DNA from: an uncultured Clostridia bacterium
GTDB taxonomy: Bacteria > Bacillota > Clostridia > Oscillospirales > CAG-272
Direction of reading: 5' to 3'
Assembly (NCBI GenBank): GCA_947367285.1
Contig: CANBDB010000007.1
Span: forward strand, 1 to 23,054
DNA length: 23,054 nucleotides
The notes beneath the pieces are model-generated. The model made no database searches. It saw only the letters and a list, made by a program, of their open reading frames with translations, and had not been told where the DNA came from. Both the position numbers and the translations under genes were made by a program. This document shows positions 13,065-20,268 of this stretch, in pieces. Position 1 is the stretch's first letter. Every line of letters starts with the position of its first letter.

Positions 13065-14174
13065 ATGAAAAAGAATATTCCAAATATAATTTTACTCGTT
13101 TTGCTTGCGGGCATTATCGCGTTTTTCTCCGTTTCTTATATCTTTGTGAGCGCAAAAAGCTTTTCCGAGGAGGAAAACCGCGCTCTTCAAACCTTTCCTC
13201 GCTTTACCGTGGAAAAATTGCTCGACGGAACGTATACCCGTCAGCTCCATGACTACTACTCGGACCAAATCAATTTGCGCACACTCATGGTCGAGCTTAA
13301 GGCGAGCTTCGAACTTTTGATGGGTAAAAATGAAAACAACGGAATTCTCTACGGTCAGGACGGCTATCTAATCGAAACGCATCCCTACACCGAGGATAAT
13401 TACAGTTATTTAAAAAACAATCTCTTAAAAATCGAGAAGCTTATGTCAGTTCTTGAGGAAAACGGAATTCAAAGCAACTCCGTTCTCGTTCCTCGCAAGG
13501 TGGACGTGTTAAAAGATTATCTCCCACCCTACTACTCCGCCGAGAGAAATGATGCGGTTTGGGAATTGGTAGGTAGCCCACACATTTCGCTGACTGATGC
13601 ACTCAAAAAGGGCGATGAAGTATTCTATAAAACCGACCATCACTGGACAGCTGAGGGCGCTTATATCGCTTACCGCGAGCTCGGTGAGCTTCTCGGCTAT
13701 TCGCCTAAATCTTACTCAACCTTTGACGTAATAACCCTCTCGGATAGTTTCCTTGGTACAACTTATTCAAGCTCGGGATTCTTCTTCGTATCCCCCGAGG
13801 AGATAAAAGCACCGAATGTCAATGCTGATCGCTATAAGACCGAAATCGTCGATATAGAATTCACCTTTGATGGTCTCTATGACGAATCATACCTTGCAAA
13901 AAAGGATAAATATAGTACCTTCCTCTCGGGAAACAATGCGCACGTTAGAATCTATGATACACAGGGCGCGAGCAAGCCAACGCTTCTTATAATCAAAGAT
14001 AGCTATTCTCACTCCCTTGTTCCCTATCTCTGTGAGCACTATAATATCGAGCTTATCGACCCTCGCTACTATACGGGCTCTATTGAGGACTATATCCTTG
14101 AAAATGATATCGACCGTGTACTATTCTTGTTCGGTCTTGATACACTCGCAGGAGCTAATCTTTCAATTAGATAA
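13065..14174 (+). CDS. DHHW-family (AlgX/AlgJ-like SGNH) cell-envelope protein
   Basis: This 369-aa protein has a single N-terminal membrane segment (about 7-29), after which it faces outside the membrane. The family signature DHHW is at 191-194 in YKTDHHWTAEGAY, the Asp-His pair of the SGNH-like active site. A second family element, IIKDSYSHSLVPYL (about 309-322), carries the Ser region. FSEEENRALQTFPRFT (about 33-48) is also typical of the family's N-terminus. Relatives help O-acetylate exported polysaccharides, generally with a membrane-bound O-acyltransferase, but no such partner gene is in the window. AAAGGAGAAGAA precedes the ATG. It follows the M15-like protein, so both may act on the envelope. 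Confidence 0.82.
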   Translation: MKKNIPNIILLVLLAGIIAFFSVSYIFVSAKSFSEEENRALQTFPRFTVEKLLDGTYTRQLHDYYSDQINLRTLMVELKASFELLMGKNENNGILYGQDGYLIETHPYTEDNYSYLKNNLLKIEKLMSVLEENGIQSNSVLVPRKVDVLKDYLPPYYSAERNDAVWELVGSPHISLTDALKKGDEVFYKTDHHWTAEGAYIAYRELGELLGYSPKSYSTFDVITLSDSFLGTTYSSSGFFFVSPEEIKAPNVNADRYKTEIVDIEFTFDGLYDESYLAKKDKYSTFLSGNNAHVRIYDTQGASKPTLLIIKDSYSHSLVPYLCEHYNIELIDPRYYTGSIEDYILENDIDRVLFLFGLDTLAGANLSIR

Positions 14175-14176
14175 TA

Positions 14177-14206
14177 AAAACACCGACCGCACGGTCGGTG
14201 TTTTTT
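14177..14206. terminator. Bidirectional terminator between convergent genes
   Basis: AAAACACCGACC pairs with GGTCGGTGTTTT around a 4-nt loop, with T-runs on both strands. It sits between the DHHW gene stop and the decarboxylase stop and would serve both. Confidence 0.92.
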
Positions 14207-14208
14207 GT

Positions 14209-15537
14209 TTATATAACCTTAATGGTTTTAATTCCGTAATAGTTAAAGCACTCTATGGCATTCTCATCAATTACTTCACCGCTAATAATGATCGGCACAG
14301 CGGGGGGACAAGCCACGTTGGATACCGCGGCAACTCGACCAAGACATTTTTCAACGTCCGATATTTCAAAAGCGGAAGTAAGCGCTTCTCTAATTGATAT
14401 TGCCCTTCTCTTCTCACTAAATTCGGGCGGACGAGTGTTTATCGCCTCGCGCTTCTCTATTGAAGTAAGTGTGGATTCCAATTTGGCAAGCCCATCTGCT
14501 CCAAGCTCGGGCGTCAGCATAAAAACTATAAAATCGGGATCGGAAAATTCACACACGATTCCCTTTTCTTCAAGCATAGCCGCCAAAGTCACACCCGTGT
14601 AACCATAAGACTTGGGTGCGAGAGTTATTTTCAATGGCTCGCTTCCACACAGACACCAGCCCAAAGACGATAATCTCCGCTTAAGATCTTCAACAAGCGG
14701 CAAATATTTGGCAAGGATAGAATCATATCGCTCAAGATAATCATTTGCTGCGTCAAGCGACTGCAAAATAAGGTAGGAGGGACTTGTTGACCCGAACAAA
14801 AGCATCGCGTCCTTTACAAAAGGAGCAAGCTCGTCAGCCACCATATTGCCAAGGTGTAAATAAGCACCACCGGTCAACACGGGTAAGGTTTTGTGCGCCG
14901 AATCGCAGCACATATCAGCCCCAAGATCTATCGGATGAAGTGACCTGGGCAAAAATCTTAAATACGCTCCGTGCGCGTTGTCGACGAGCAACAAAACTCC
15001 TCGCTCACGGCACACCTCGGAGATAGCACGTATATCAAGAATATTTCCAAGATAATCAGGACTCGTAACGTATAACGCCACGGGCATACTTTCCATTGAG
15101 TCAAGATGCTCCGCAAGTGAGCTTGCACTGAGATCACAGGTAAGATAACTTTTCTCATCACCATAAATCCACTCCACATCCAAATCCAAAAGCGCAAGCG
15201 CGCTGTGGAATGTCTTGTGCGCATTTCTTGTAGCAAGGATAAGCGGACGGACATTTTCTTTCTTTGCCCTGAGCATAACGAGATATAGCATTGCTCGAAT
15301 GCATTGGGACGAACCCTCGGTTGAGTAATACGTTTTGCAGCCAAACAACGTGCTTGCATTCATTTCGCTCTCAGCAATAATACCGCTTGCCTCGTAGAGC
15401 GAATCCGCACCCGCAATTTCGGTAATATCCAAATGCTCGATTCCAAGCACTCCCGAGCCCTTGTGGCCGGGCATATGTAATCTTGTACAGTTGCTATCGG
15501 AATAGCGCTTCACGAAATCGCAAATCGGTGTTTTCAT
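14209..15537 (-). CDS. Orn/Lys/Arg decarboxylase-family PLP enzyme
   Basis: This 442-aa fold-type I PLP protein is of the short Firmicutes kind related to arginine/lysine/ornithine decarboxylases. Counting from MKTPICDF: HMPGHKGSG at 21-29, the phosphate-binding loop STEGSS (72-77), a His likely stacking on PLP (107), DNAHGAYL with Asp186 facing the pyridine nitrogen, and DSAHK with Lys216 as the Schiff-base lysine. All expected catalytic residues are present, so it should be active, probably making a polyamine precursor; the exact amino acid is not readable. The chosen ATG at 15537 lies one base after the scfB stop, with its GGAG inside the scfB end, so translation is coupled to the SCIFF maturase. 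The longer frame from 15561 lacks a good RBS. Confidence 0.85.
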   Translation of the reverse strand: MKTPICDFVKRYSDSNCTRLHMPGHKGSGVLGIEHLDITEIAGADSLYEASGIIAESEMNASTLFGCKTYYSTEGSSQCIRAMLYLVMLRAKKENVRPLILATRNAHKTFHSALALLDLDVEWIYGDEKSYLTCDLSASSLAEHLDSMESMPVALYVTSPDYLGNILDIRAISEVCRERGVLLLVDNAHGAYLRFLPRSLHPIDLGADMCCDSAHKTLPVLTGGAYLHLGNMVADELAPFVKDAMLLFGSTSPSYLILQSLDAANDYLERYDSILAKYLPLVEDLKRRLSSLGWCLCGSEPLKITLAPKSYGYTGVTLAAMLEEKGIVCEFSDPDFIVFMLTPELGADGLAKLESTLTSIEKREAINTRPPEFSEKRRAISIREALTSAFEISDVEKCLGRVAAVSNVACPPAVPIIISGEVIDENAIECFNYYGIKTIKVI

Positions 15538-15538
15538 A

Positions 15539-16918
15539 TTATTCTCCAAGTGCGCGAGCAATGGCTACCATTATGGCGCACTCCATTCTCTTTCTAAATA
15601 GCTTGCAGCCGTCCTCGTAAACACCCGTAACACTTCCCGTTGCGTGGTATGCATTAGCGGCACAACCGCCCGAGCAGTAAAGACGCGCCCAGCAGTCGCG
15701 GCACTCGGGGTGAGCATATACGTTACAAGCCGCAAATTCGGATTGAATAGCAGTATTGGTAACACCATTCCAAATATCACCGAGCTTAAATTTCTCGTCA
15801 CCTACAAACTGATGGCAGGGATAGAGATCTCCCCAAGGAGTAACCGCCATATATTCCGTGCCGCTTCCGCAGCCGGAGATTCTCTTGTAAATGCAGGGGC
15901 CGCCCGTGAGGTCTATCATATAGTGGTAGAACGTGAAGGGTCTACCCTCTTTATCTCTTTGAAGCATAAGAGAAGCAAGCTCCTCATACTGCTTCATAAC
16001 GATTTCCATATCCTCGTCGGTAAGAGCAGAGGGGTCATCCTTTGCGCAAACCACGGGCTCCATGCTAAGCTCGTTAAATCCGAGATCGAGCATCTGCTTA
16101 ATGTCATTGAGGAAGTCGGGGTTAGCGTGTGTGAACGTACCGCGCATATAGTACTCCTTACCGCCACGCGCCTCAACGAATTTTTGAAACTTGGGAACAA
16201 TCTTTTCCCAGCTTCCGTTTCCGGCATAGTCCACTCTGTATCTATCGTGAACCTCTTTTCTACCGTCAAGAGAAAGCACTACGTTGGAGCATTCACGGTT
16301 TGCCCATTCAATAACGTCATCATCAACGAGAACGCCATTTGTAGTAAGTGTAAAGCGGAAATTCTTTCCCTTTTCCTTTTCAATGCTTCTCGCGTATGCT
16401 ACAAGGTCTTTTACAACCTGGAAATTCATGAGGGGCTCTCCACCAAAGAAGTCTACCTCAAGATTGTGGCGAGTACCCGAATGTTCAACAAGGAAATCAA
16501 GCGCACGCTTGCCCACCTCATAGCTCATGATAGCTCTGTCACCGTGATATTTACCTTGTGAAGCAAAGCAGTAGGAGCAGTTAAGGTTGCAAGTATGTGC
16601 TACGTGAAGGCAAAGCGCCTTTACAACACCGGCAGTCTTTTCCTTAAGCTTTCCCGCCATGGGCTCAAATGTGTCGGGAGCAAAAAGCTTGCCCGCATCA
16701 CGAAGCTCGCAAACGGCATCATAGCACTCAATAATATCTTCGGCACTAACGTCGTCAATACCTGCATATTTCTCGCCGATTTCGGCTATAATTTCTTCTT
16801 TATTTTTGCTTTCAAAAAGCGAAATAATGTCATAAGCCACGTCGTCAACAACGTGAACGGAGCCCGAGCAAACGTCAAGCACGACATTAAATCCGCCAAG
16901 CTTATACTGGTGTATCAT
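15539..16918 (-). CDS. scfB: SCIFF maturase, radical SAM/SPASM protein
   Basis: This 459-aa enzyme installs thioether crosslinks in the six-cysteine SCIFF peptide encoded just upstream. Residues 1 to about 85 form a winged-helix RRE-type domain that would bind the precursor leader. The radical SAM cluster motif is C110-NLN-C114-SY-C117, with GGEP at 159-162. The C-terminal SPASM part (about 345-450) has many cysteines: GCGSGTEYMAVTPWGDLYPC, PECRDCWARLYCSGGCAAN and DGCKLF, for two auxiliary 4Fe-4S clusters. AAAGGAATTT lies before ATG 16918. A terminator-like hairpin separates it from scfA, and its stop is one base from the start of the decarboxylase. Confidence 0.95.
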   Translation of the reverse strand: MIHQYKLGGFNVVLDVCSGSVHVVDDVAYDIISLFESKNKEEIIAEIGEKYAGIDDVSAEDIIECYDAVCELRDAGKLFAPDTFEPMAGKLKEKTAGVVKALCLHVAHTCNLNCSYCFASQGKYHGDRAIMSYEVGKRALDFLVEHSGTRHNLEVDFFGGEPLMNFQVVKDLVAYARSIEKEKGKNFRFTLTTNGVLVDDDVIEWANRECSNVVLSLDGRKEVHDRYRVDYAGNGSWEKIVPKFQKFVEARGGKEYYMRGTFTHANPDFLNDIKQMLDLGFNELSMEPVVCAKDDPSALTDEDMEIVMKQYEELASLMLQRDKEGRPFTFYHYMIDLTGGPCIYKRISGCGSGTEYMAVTPWGDLYPCHQFVGDEKFKLGDIWNGVTNTAIQSEFAACNVYAHPECRDCWARLYCSGGCAANAYHATGSVTGVYEDGCKLFRKRMECAIMVAIARALGE

Positions 16919-16934
16919 AATAAATTCCTTTCAT

Positions 16935-16965
16935 AAAAAACGCCGCCATCGAGGCGGCATTTTTA
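16935..16965 (-). terminator. Attenuator-like hairpin between scfA and scfB
   Basis: On the minus strand GCCGCC-TCGAT-GGCGGC, extended by A/T pairs, is followed by TTTTTT. It starts a few bases after the scfA stop and ends about 17 bases before the scfB start. It would let most transcripts stop after the precursor gene, giving more peptide than enzyme. Confidence 0.8.
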
Positions 16966-16967
16966 GA

Positions 16968-17120
16968 TTACTTGCTTTCCTTGGTGCTCTCGCACTTCTG
17001 ATTTGCAATACCGCAGCTGGTTTTGCAAGCGGACTGGCATGATGTCTGGCATTCACCGCAGCCACCCTTTTTAGCACTTTCGCACAAGTTTCTTGTTTCG
17101 ATTGTCTTAATGTGTTTCAT
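16968..17120 (-). CDS. scfA: SCIFF ranthipeptide precursor (50 aa)
   Basis: This short gene begins MKHIKTIETR, the conserved SCIFF leader start, and continues GGCGECQTSCQSACKTSCGI and ANQKCESTKESK. Cysteines are at 13, 21, 24, 28, 32, 36 and 43; the last six match the family's six, and Cys13 is extra. In the characterised Clostridium thermocellum homologue CteA the maturase joins Cys32 to Thr37, as I recall. Here position 37, right after Cys36, is Gly. AAGGTG lies upstream of the ATG, with a perfect promoter at 17159-17187. The maturase gene is directly downstream. The family is nearly universal in Clostridia; a role in signalling or population-level control has been proposed for some members. 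Confidence 0.95.
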   Translation of the reverse strand: MKHIKTIETRNLCESAKKGGCGECQTSCQSACKTSCGIANQKCESTKESK

Positions 17121-17158
17121 AATATTCACCTTCTATAAATGAAATTTTATTACGGTTA

Positions 17159-17187
17159 ATTATATCATAGTTATTTGCCTGTGTCAA
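17159..17187 (-). promoter_or_regulatory. Consensus sigma-A promoter of the scf operon
   Basis: Minus strand TTGACA (17187-17182), 17-bp spacer, TATAAT (17164-17159): a full consensus match. It is about 40 bases before the scfA start, implying strong constitutive transcription unless a repressor acts. It is followed by the AAGGTG ribosome binding site. Confidence 0.92.
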
Positions 17188-17273
17188 TAACCTTTTAAAA
17201 ATTTTTATCGTCCGTCAAGTTTTTCTTATATCGCGCATACACTTTTAGAGATCAAACGAAAGGAAAGACAAAT

Positions 17274-17681
17274 ATGACACATATTTCTGATAGAAAAATC
17301 TTTTATACCTTGGTGCTCAAAGACCGATACCCCATAGCAACCATTAATTTTCCGCACAATGCCCTGCCCTGCAATATAGATTTTTACTCAACACCCCTGG
17401 GCTTAATTGTTAAGGTGCAACTCGACCACAATTCAAAAATCCGCGAAATCAAGCTTTACGATAGAAAGCGCGGAAATTTTGAAAAGCAAAAAATATTCAT
17501 TTGTGAAGACCTCGTTAAGCTTGATGACGGCTCGCTTGCCACCATAACACATAAAATGCAAATTGAGGACGTTATCGGCAGAGATTTTCTCATAAAAATT
17601 GACGACAGCAATATTATTGCAAGAGCGCAAATGATATTCAAACCGAATGTTGACAAACGCGCAAAAGTGGTTTATAATTAA
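17274..17681 (+). CDS. Hypothetical protein, 135 aa, beta-rich
   Basis: I do not recognise this gene. It is a small soluble protein without signal peptide or membrane segment. Alternating hydrophobic strands are likely: RKIFYTLVLKDRYPIATINF, LGLIVKVQLDHNSKIREIKL, GRDFLIKIDDSNIIARAQMI. It is rich in Lys, Arg and Asp, and has no Cys cluster; the cysteines are few (such as ALPCNIDFY and IFICEDL). AAAGGAAAG lies 6-9 nt before ATG 17274. It is divergent from scfA and shares that intergenic region. Its last codons (VDKRAKVVYN) contain a perfect promoter for the methyltransferase gene that follows. A carbohydrate-binding or barrel fold is conceivable, but there is no direct evidence. Confidence 0.8.
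   Translation: MTHISDRKIFYTLVLKDRYPIATINFPHNALPCNIDFYSTPLGLIVKVQLDHNSKIREIKLYDRKRGNFEKQKIFICEDLVKLDDGSLATITHKMQIEDVIGRDFLIKIDDSNIIARAQMIFKPNVDKRAKVVYN
17650..17678 (+). promoter_or_regulatory. Consensus promoter of the methyltransferase gene, inside the preceding ORF
   Basis: TTGACA (17650-17655), 17-bp spacer, TATAAT (17673-17678), a perfect consensus. It lies wholly within the last eleven codons of the 135-aa gene and ends three bases before that gene's last base. The methyltransferase ATG is 42 bases downstream. Confidence 0.85.
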
Positions 17682-17719
17682 TCGAATATATAAACAAATC
17701 AAAATAAAGGAATATAAAA

Positions 17720-18853
17720 ATGAAACTACAGCTTGTAGCAACCTGCCTTTTTGGACTCGAAAAATTTCTTGGTGAGGAGATAGATGCCCTCGGTTGCAAA
17801 CGAATAGAAACCATAGACGGTAGAGTTACCTTTGAGGGAACTGAAGCCGATATTGCTCGCGCAAACATAAATCTTCGCCTCGCGGAGCACATCTTTATTA
17901 AGCTCGGAGAATTTAATGCATACTCATTCAACGATCTTTTTGAAGGAACAAAAGCACTCCCCTGGGAGAATTTCATCTCCAAGAGCGACGCATTCCCTGT
18001 CAAGGGACACGCGATAAAGAGCAAGCTCTACTCCGTGCCCGACTGTCAAAGTATAGTTAAGAAGGCAATAGTTGCCCGTCTCTCCGAAAAATACGGCTCC
18101 ACGTGGTTCACCGAGGATAGCGGAGTAAAATATCAGGTCGAATTCTTCATTCTCAAGGATAAGGCATCACTTATGATAGACACAAGCGGTGTGGCACTTC
18201 ACAAAAGAGGCTACCGCCCCGCATCAGTAGCAGCACCCCTGCGTGAAACTCTCGCAGCCGCCCTCGCACTCACAAGTAGACCGCGAAAGGACGTTCTTAT
18301 TTGGGACCCCTTCTGTGGCTCGGGCACGATAGCAATTGAGTCCGCAATGATTCTCGCCAATATCGCCCCAGGCGTAAAACGTGAATTCATTTCGGAAAAA
18401 TTCCCACTCATTCCTGCAAAAATTTGGAATGACGAGCGAGCGCTCGCCATCTCCAAGCAATCAAAGGATATAGATTTTGAAATTTTCGCATCCGATATAG
18501 ACGAGGACGCAACCGATATAGCCTATGAAAATGCACTCCGCGCAGGTGTAACCGATTACCTTAATATCTTCACCGCGGATGCAAGAAAAATACAAAAGCC
18601 CGACCGTCGCGGAACTATAATTTGCAACCCCCCCTACGGCGAGCGACTTATGACTCCACGCGAAGCGGAGCAGCTCTACCGCGATATCGGCAAAAATTTT
18701 GCCCACTTTGAACCTTGGCAAATTTATATCCTCACCTCGATGGAGAGCTTCGAGCGACACTATGGCAGACGTGCGGATAGAGTAAAGCGCCTTTATAACG
18801 GCATGCTTCCCTGCAATCTATACCAATATTATAAGCCTAAAGATAAAAAATAA
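17720..18853 (+). CDS. rlmL: THUMP-domain class I SAM-dependent RNA methyltransferase (YpsC/RlmL family)
   Basis: This 377-aa enzyme methylates guanine N2 in 23S rRNA in related systems. The N-terminal part (about 1-155) is the ferredoxin-like plus THUMP RNA-binding region, beginning MKLQLVATCLFGLEKFLGEE. GVALHKRGYRPASVAAPLRE (about 156-176) is the family linker. The catalytic domain has DPFCGSGTIAIE starting at Asp196 for SAM binding, FASDID for the ribose and NPPYGERL (303-310) for the target base. It is single-domain length, like Bacillus YpsC and the N-terminal half of E. coli RlmL, without the fused RlmK part. AAAGGAAT lies upstream of the ATG. The exact rRNA target is inferred from family only. 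Confidence 0.9.
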   Translation: MKLQLVATCLFGLEKFLGEEIDALGCKRIETIDGRVTFEGTEADIARANINLRLAEHIFIKLGEFNAYSFNDLFEGTKALPWENFISKSDAFPVKGHAIKSKLYSVPDCQSIVKKAIVARLSEKYGSTWFTEDSGVKYQVEFFILKDKASLMIDTSGVALHKRGYRPASVAAPLRETLAAALALTSRPRKDVLIWDPFCGSGTIAIESAMILANIAPGVKREFISEKFPLIPAKIWNDERALAISKQSKDIDFEIFASDIDEDATDIAYENALRAGVTDYLNIFTADARKIQKPDRRGTIICNPPYGERLMTPREAEQLYRDIGKNFAHFEPWQIYILTSMESFERHYGRRADRVKRLYNGMLPCNLYQYYKPKDKK

Positions 18854-18856
18854 AAA

Positions 18857-18889
18857 AATAAAGGACATCCCCGTGGGATGCCCTTTATT
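18857..18889. terminator. Bidirectional terminator between methyltransferase gene and rpmA
   Basis: AATAAAGG pairs with CCTTTATT and CATCCC with GGGATG, separated by one mismatch, around loop CGT. T-rich tracts flank both sides. It serves the two convergent genes. Confidence 0.9.
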
Positions 18890-18893
18890 TTAA

Positions 18894-19172
18894 TTAGTCA
18901 GCGTATACGCTAACCTGTTTCTTTGTCTTTGTCTTGTGCTCAAACTTAACTCTACCGTCGATGAGAGCGAAAAGTGTATCATCAGTACCGATACCAACGT
19001 TGTTACCGGGATGAATGGATGTACCTCTCTGTCTAACGATAATGTTGCCTGCTACAACGTGCTGACCGTCAGCCTTCTTAACGCCAAGGCGCTTGGATTC
19101 ACTGTCACGGCCGTTCTTTGTAGAACCAACACCCTTTTTATGAGCAAAGAACTGCAAACTAAGCTTTAACAT
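18894..19172 (-). CDS. rpmA: 50S ribosomal protein L27 (with cleavable N-terminal extension)
   Basis: This 92-aa protein sits near the peptidyl transferase centre. It starts MLKLSLQFFAHKKGVGSTKN: LQFF/A is the Firmicutes processing site, where Prp removes the first residues so that the mature AHKKG end can reach the tRNA. The rest (GRDSESKRLGVKKADGQHVV, GNIIVRQRGTSIHPGNNVGI, DDTLFALIDG) is typical and complete. GGAGG lies about 9 nt before the ATG. It is last in the rplU-prp-rpmA operon, 42 bases after prp. Confidence 0.98.
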   Translation of the reverse strand: MLKLSLQFFAHKKGVGSTKNGRDSESKRLGVKKADGQHVVAGNIIVRQRGTSIHPGNNVGIGTDDTLFALIDGRVKFEHKTKTKKQVSVYAD

Positions 19173-19214
19173 TTCTTTATTCCTCCGTACTTTAATAATT
19201 AATTGACCCCATAA

Positions 19215-19595
19215 TTAAAGGTCTGCTTCTGTCGGTCTTTCGTATTCCTTGTCAATAACCTCGACCTGAAGGAACTTGTAGTACTCTTCTACGAGATCGT
19301 TGAGCTGAATGTAATAGGACATAAACAAGCCCGAGATAGCGTGTTGTCTCTTGTCGTCATCCTCGAATTCGGGGATAGCGGATTTCGACTGAACCATGAT
19401 TTCGGTTGCGCCCTCGTCTATCGTGTAGTCGAGCTCGCCTTCAAAAACCACGTTGATCGAATTGATAAGAAACATCGTCATAGCGGAAATCGCCGCGCAA
19501 AGCACGTCGCCGCCCTCCTCACCGTAGCCGGTGTGTCCTGTTTCACGGAATCCGTAAAAATGACCGTCCTGTCTAAAAAAAACTACTTTTGTCAT
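19215..19595 (-). CDS. prp: Ribosomal-processing cysteine protease Prp
   Basis: This 126-aa protease (formerly DUF464) cuts the N-terminal extension of L27. The catalytic His21 and Cys33 are seen in GHTGYGEEGGDVLCAAISAM; most homologues read GHA where this has GHT. It is slightly longer than the common ~110 aa, with an acidic C-terminal tail ending ERPTEADL. It lies between rplU and rpmA, the fixed order in Firmicutes, and the L27 here carries the matching LQFF/A site. AAAGGG lies upstream of the ATG. The substrate assignment is established for the family. Confidence 0.93.
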   Translation of the reverse strand: MTKVVFFRQDGHFYGFRETGHTGYGEEGGDVLCAAISAMTMFLINSINVVFEGELDYTIDEGATEIMVQSKSAIPEFEDDDKRQHAISGLFMSYYIQLNDLVEEYYKFLQVEVIDKEYERPTEADL

Positions 19596-19620
19596 AACTT
19601 ATGACCCTTTTTGAAAAAAA

Positions 19621-19932
19621 TTAACCGTTGATAGCAGTGATCTCTACTTTAGTGTAGGGCTGTCTGTGACCAATCTTCTTCTTTTCGTTCTTCTTGGATT
19701 TGTACTTGAGAACATAGATCTTCTTTGCCTTGCCGTTCTTAAGAACGTTTGCAGTAACTGTAGCGCCTTCAACGTTGGGAGTACCAACCTTGAGAGTTTC
19801 GCCATTGGACAAAGCCTTAACACAGTCAAAAGTAACTGTTTCTCCTTCGTTAACGTCGAGCTTTTCGATGTAAACAACGTCGCCTACGTTAACCTTGTAC
19901 TGCTTTCCACCTGTCTGAATAATTGCGAACAT
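19621..19932 (-). CDS. rplU: 50S ribosomal protein L21
   Basis: This 103-aa protein binds 23S rRNA. It begins MFAIIQTGGKQYKVNVGDVV and has LKYKSKKNEKKKIGHRQPYT near the end, both hallmark L21 stretches, at full family length. It is first in the rplU-prp-rpmA operon. GAGAGGTG lies upstream of the ATG, and a leader of about 100 nt, with a promoter at 20037-20066, precedes it. Confidence 0.98.
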   Translation of the reverse strand: MFAIIQTGGKQYKVNVGDVVYIEKLDVNEGETVTFDCVKALSNGETLKVGTPNVEGATVTANVLKNGKAKKIYVLKYKSKKNEKKKIGHRQPYTKVEITAING

Positions 19933-20030
19933 GGAAGTAGCACCTCTCTTTCTTATAGACTCGCTAAGGCAGGGGTGGCTCGTTTTTGACTTTCAAAACC
20001 GTCCACTCTCTACGACCTGACATTATGCGG
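19933..20030 (-). promoter_or_regulatory. Probable L21 leader RNA
   Basis: The transcript from the promoter at 20037-20066 has a leader of about 100 nt containing GAGCCACCCCTGCCTTAGCGAG. This resembles, from memory, the conserved L21 leader motif of Firmicutes. It would serve in feedback control of the operon; that role is inferred. Confidence 0.5.
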
Positions 20031-20036
20031 CATATT

Positions 20037-20066
20037 ATTGTATCACAATTACCCCCCGATTGTCAA
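20037..20066 (-). promoter_or_regulatory. Sigma-A promoter of rplU-prp-rpmA
   Basis: Minus strand TTGACA (20066-20061), 18-bp spacer, TACAAT (20042-20037). The spacer contains a GGGGGG tract, which may lower or modulate activity. Confidence 0.85.
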
Positions 20067-20123
20067 GTGTTTTTTGAATTTATTTTCAACAAAGAAAAGA
20101 GGAAGAAAAATCCGCCATTCCCC

Positions 20124-20152
20124 TTGATTTTTGATAGCATATGTGGTATCAT
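20124..20152 (+). promoter_or_regulatory. Promoter of tRNA-Arg
   Basis: TTGATT (20124-20129), 17-bp spacer, TATCAT (20147-20152). The mature tRNA begins 11 bases downstream, so the 5' extension for RNase P would be very short. Confidence 0.75.
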
Positions 20153-20162
20153 AGTTTAGCTT

Positions 20163-20237
20163 CTCCCCGTAGTTAAATGGATATAACGGGAACCTCCTAA
20201 GTTTCTGTTGTGAGTTCGATTCTCGCCGGGGAGGCCA
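20163..20237 (+). tRNA. tRNA-Arg (anticodon CCU)
   Basis: A 75-nt cloverleaf with encoded CCA (20235-20237). Acceptor CTCCCCG (20163-20169) pairs with CGGGGAG (20227-20233), discriminator G. D-arm GTTA...TAAC. Anticodon arm GGAAC-CTCCTAA-GTTTC gives CCU for the AGG codon. The T-arm carries the GTTCGATT loop. Confidence 0.96.
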
Positions 20238-20268
20238 AAAAGAGCCATCAAATGATGGCTCTTTTTTT
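20238..20268. terminator. Terminator shared by tRNA-Arg and GH31 gene
   Basis: GAGCCATC (20242-20249) pairs with GATGGCTC (20254-20261) around AAAT, with TTTTTTT after it on the plus side and A-run/T-run on the other. The GH31 stop codon (20269-20267) lies inside the plus-strand T-run. Confidence 0.93.
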
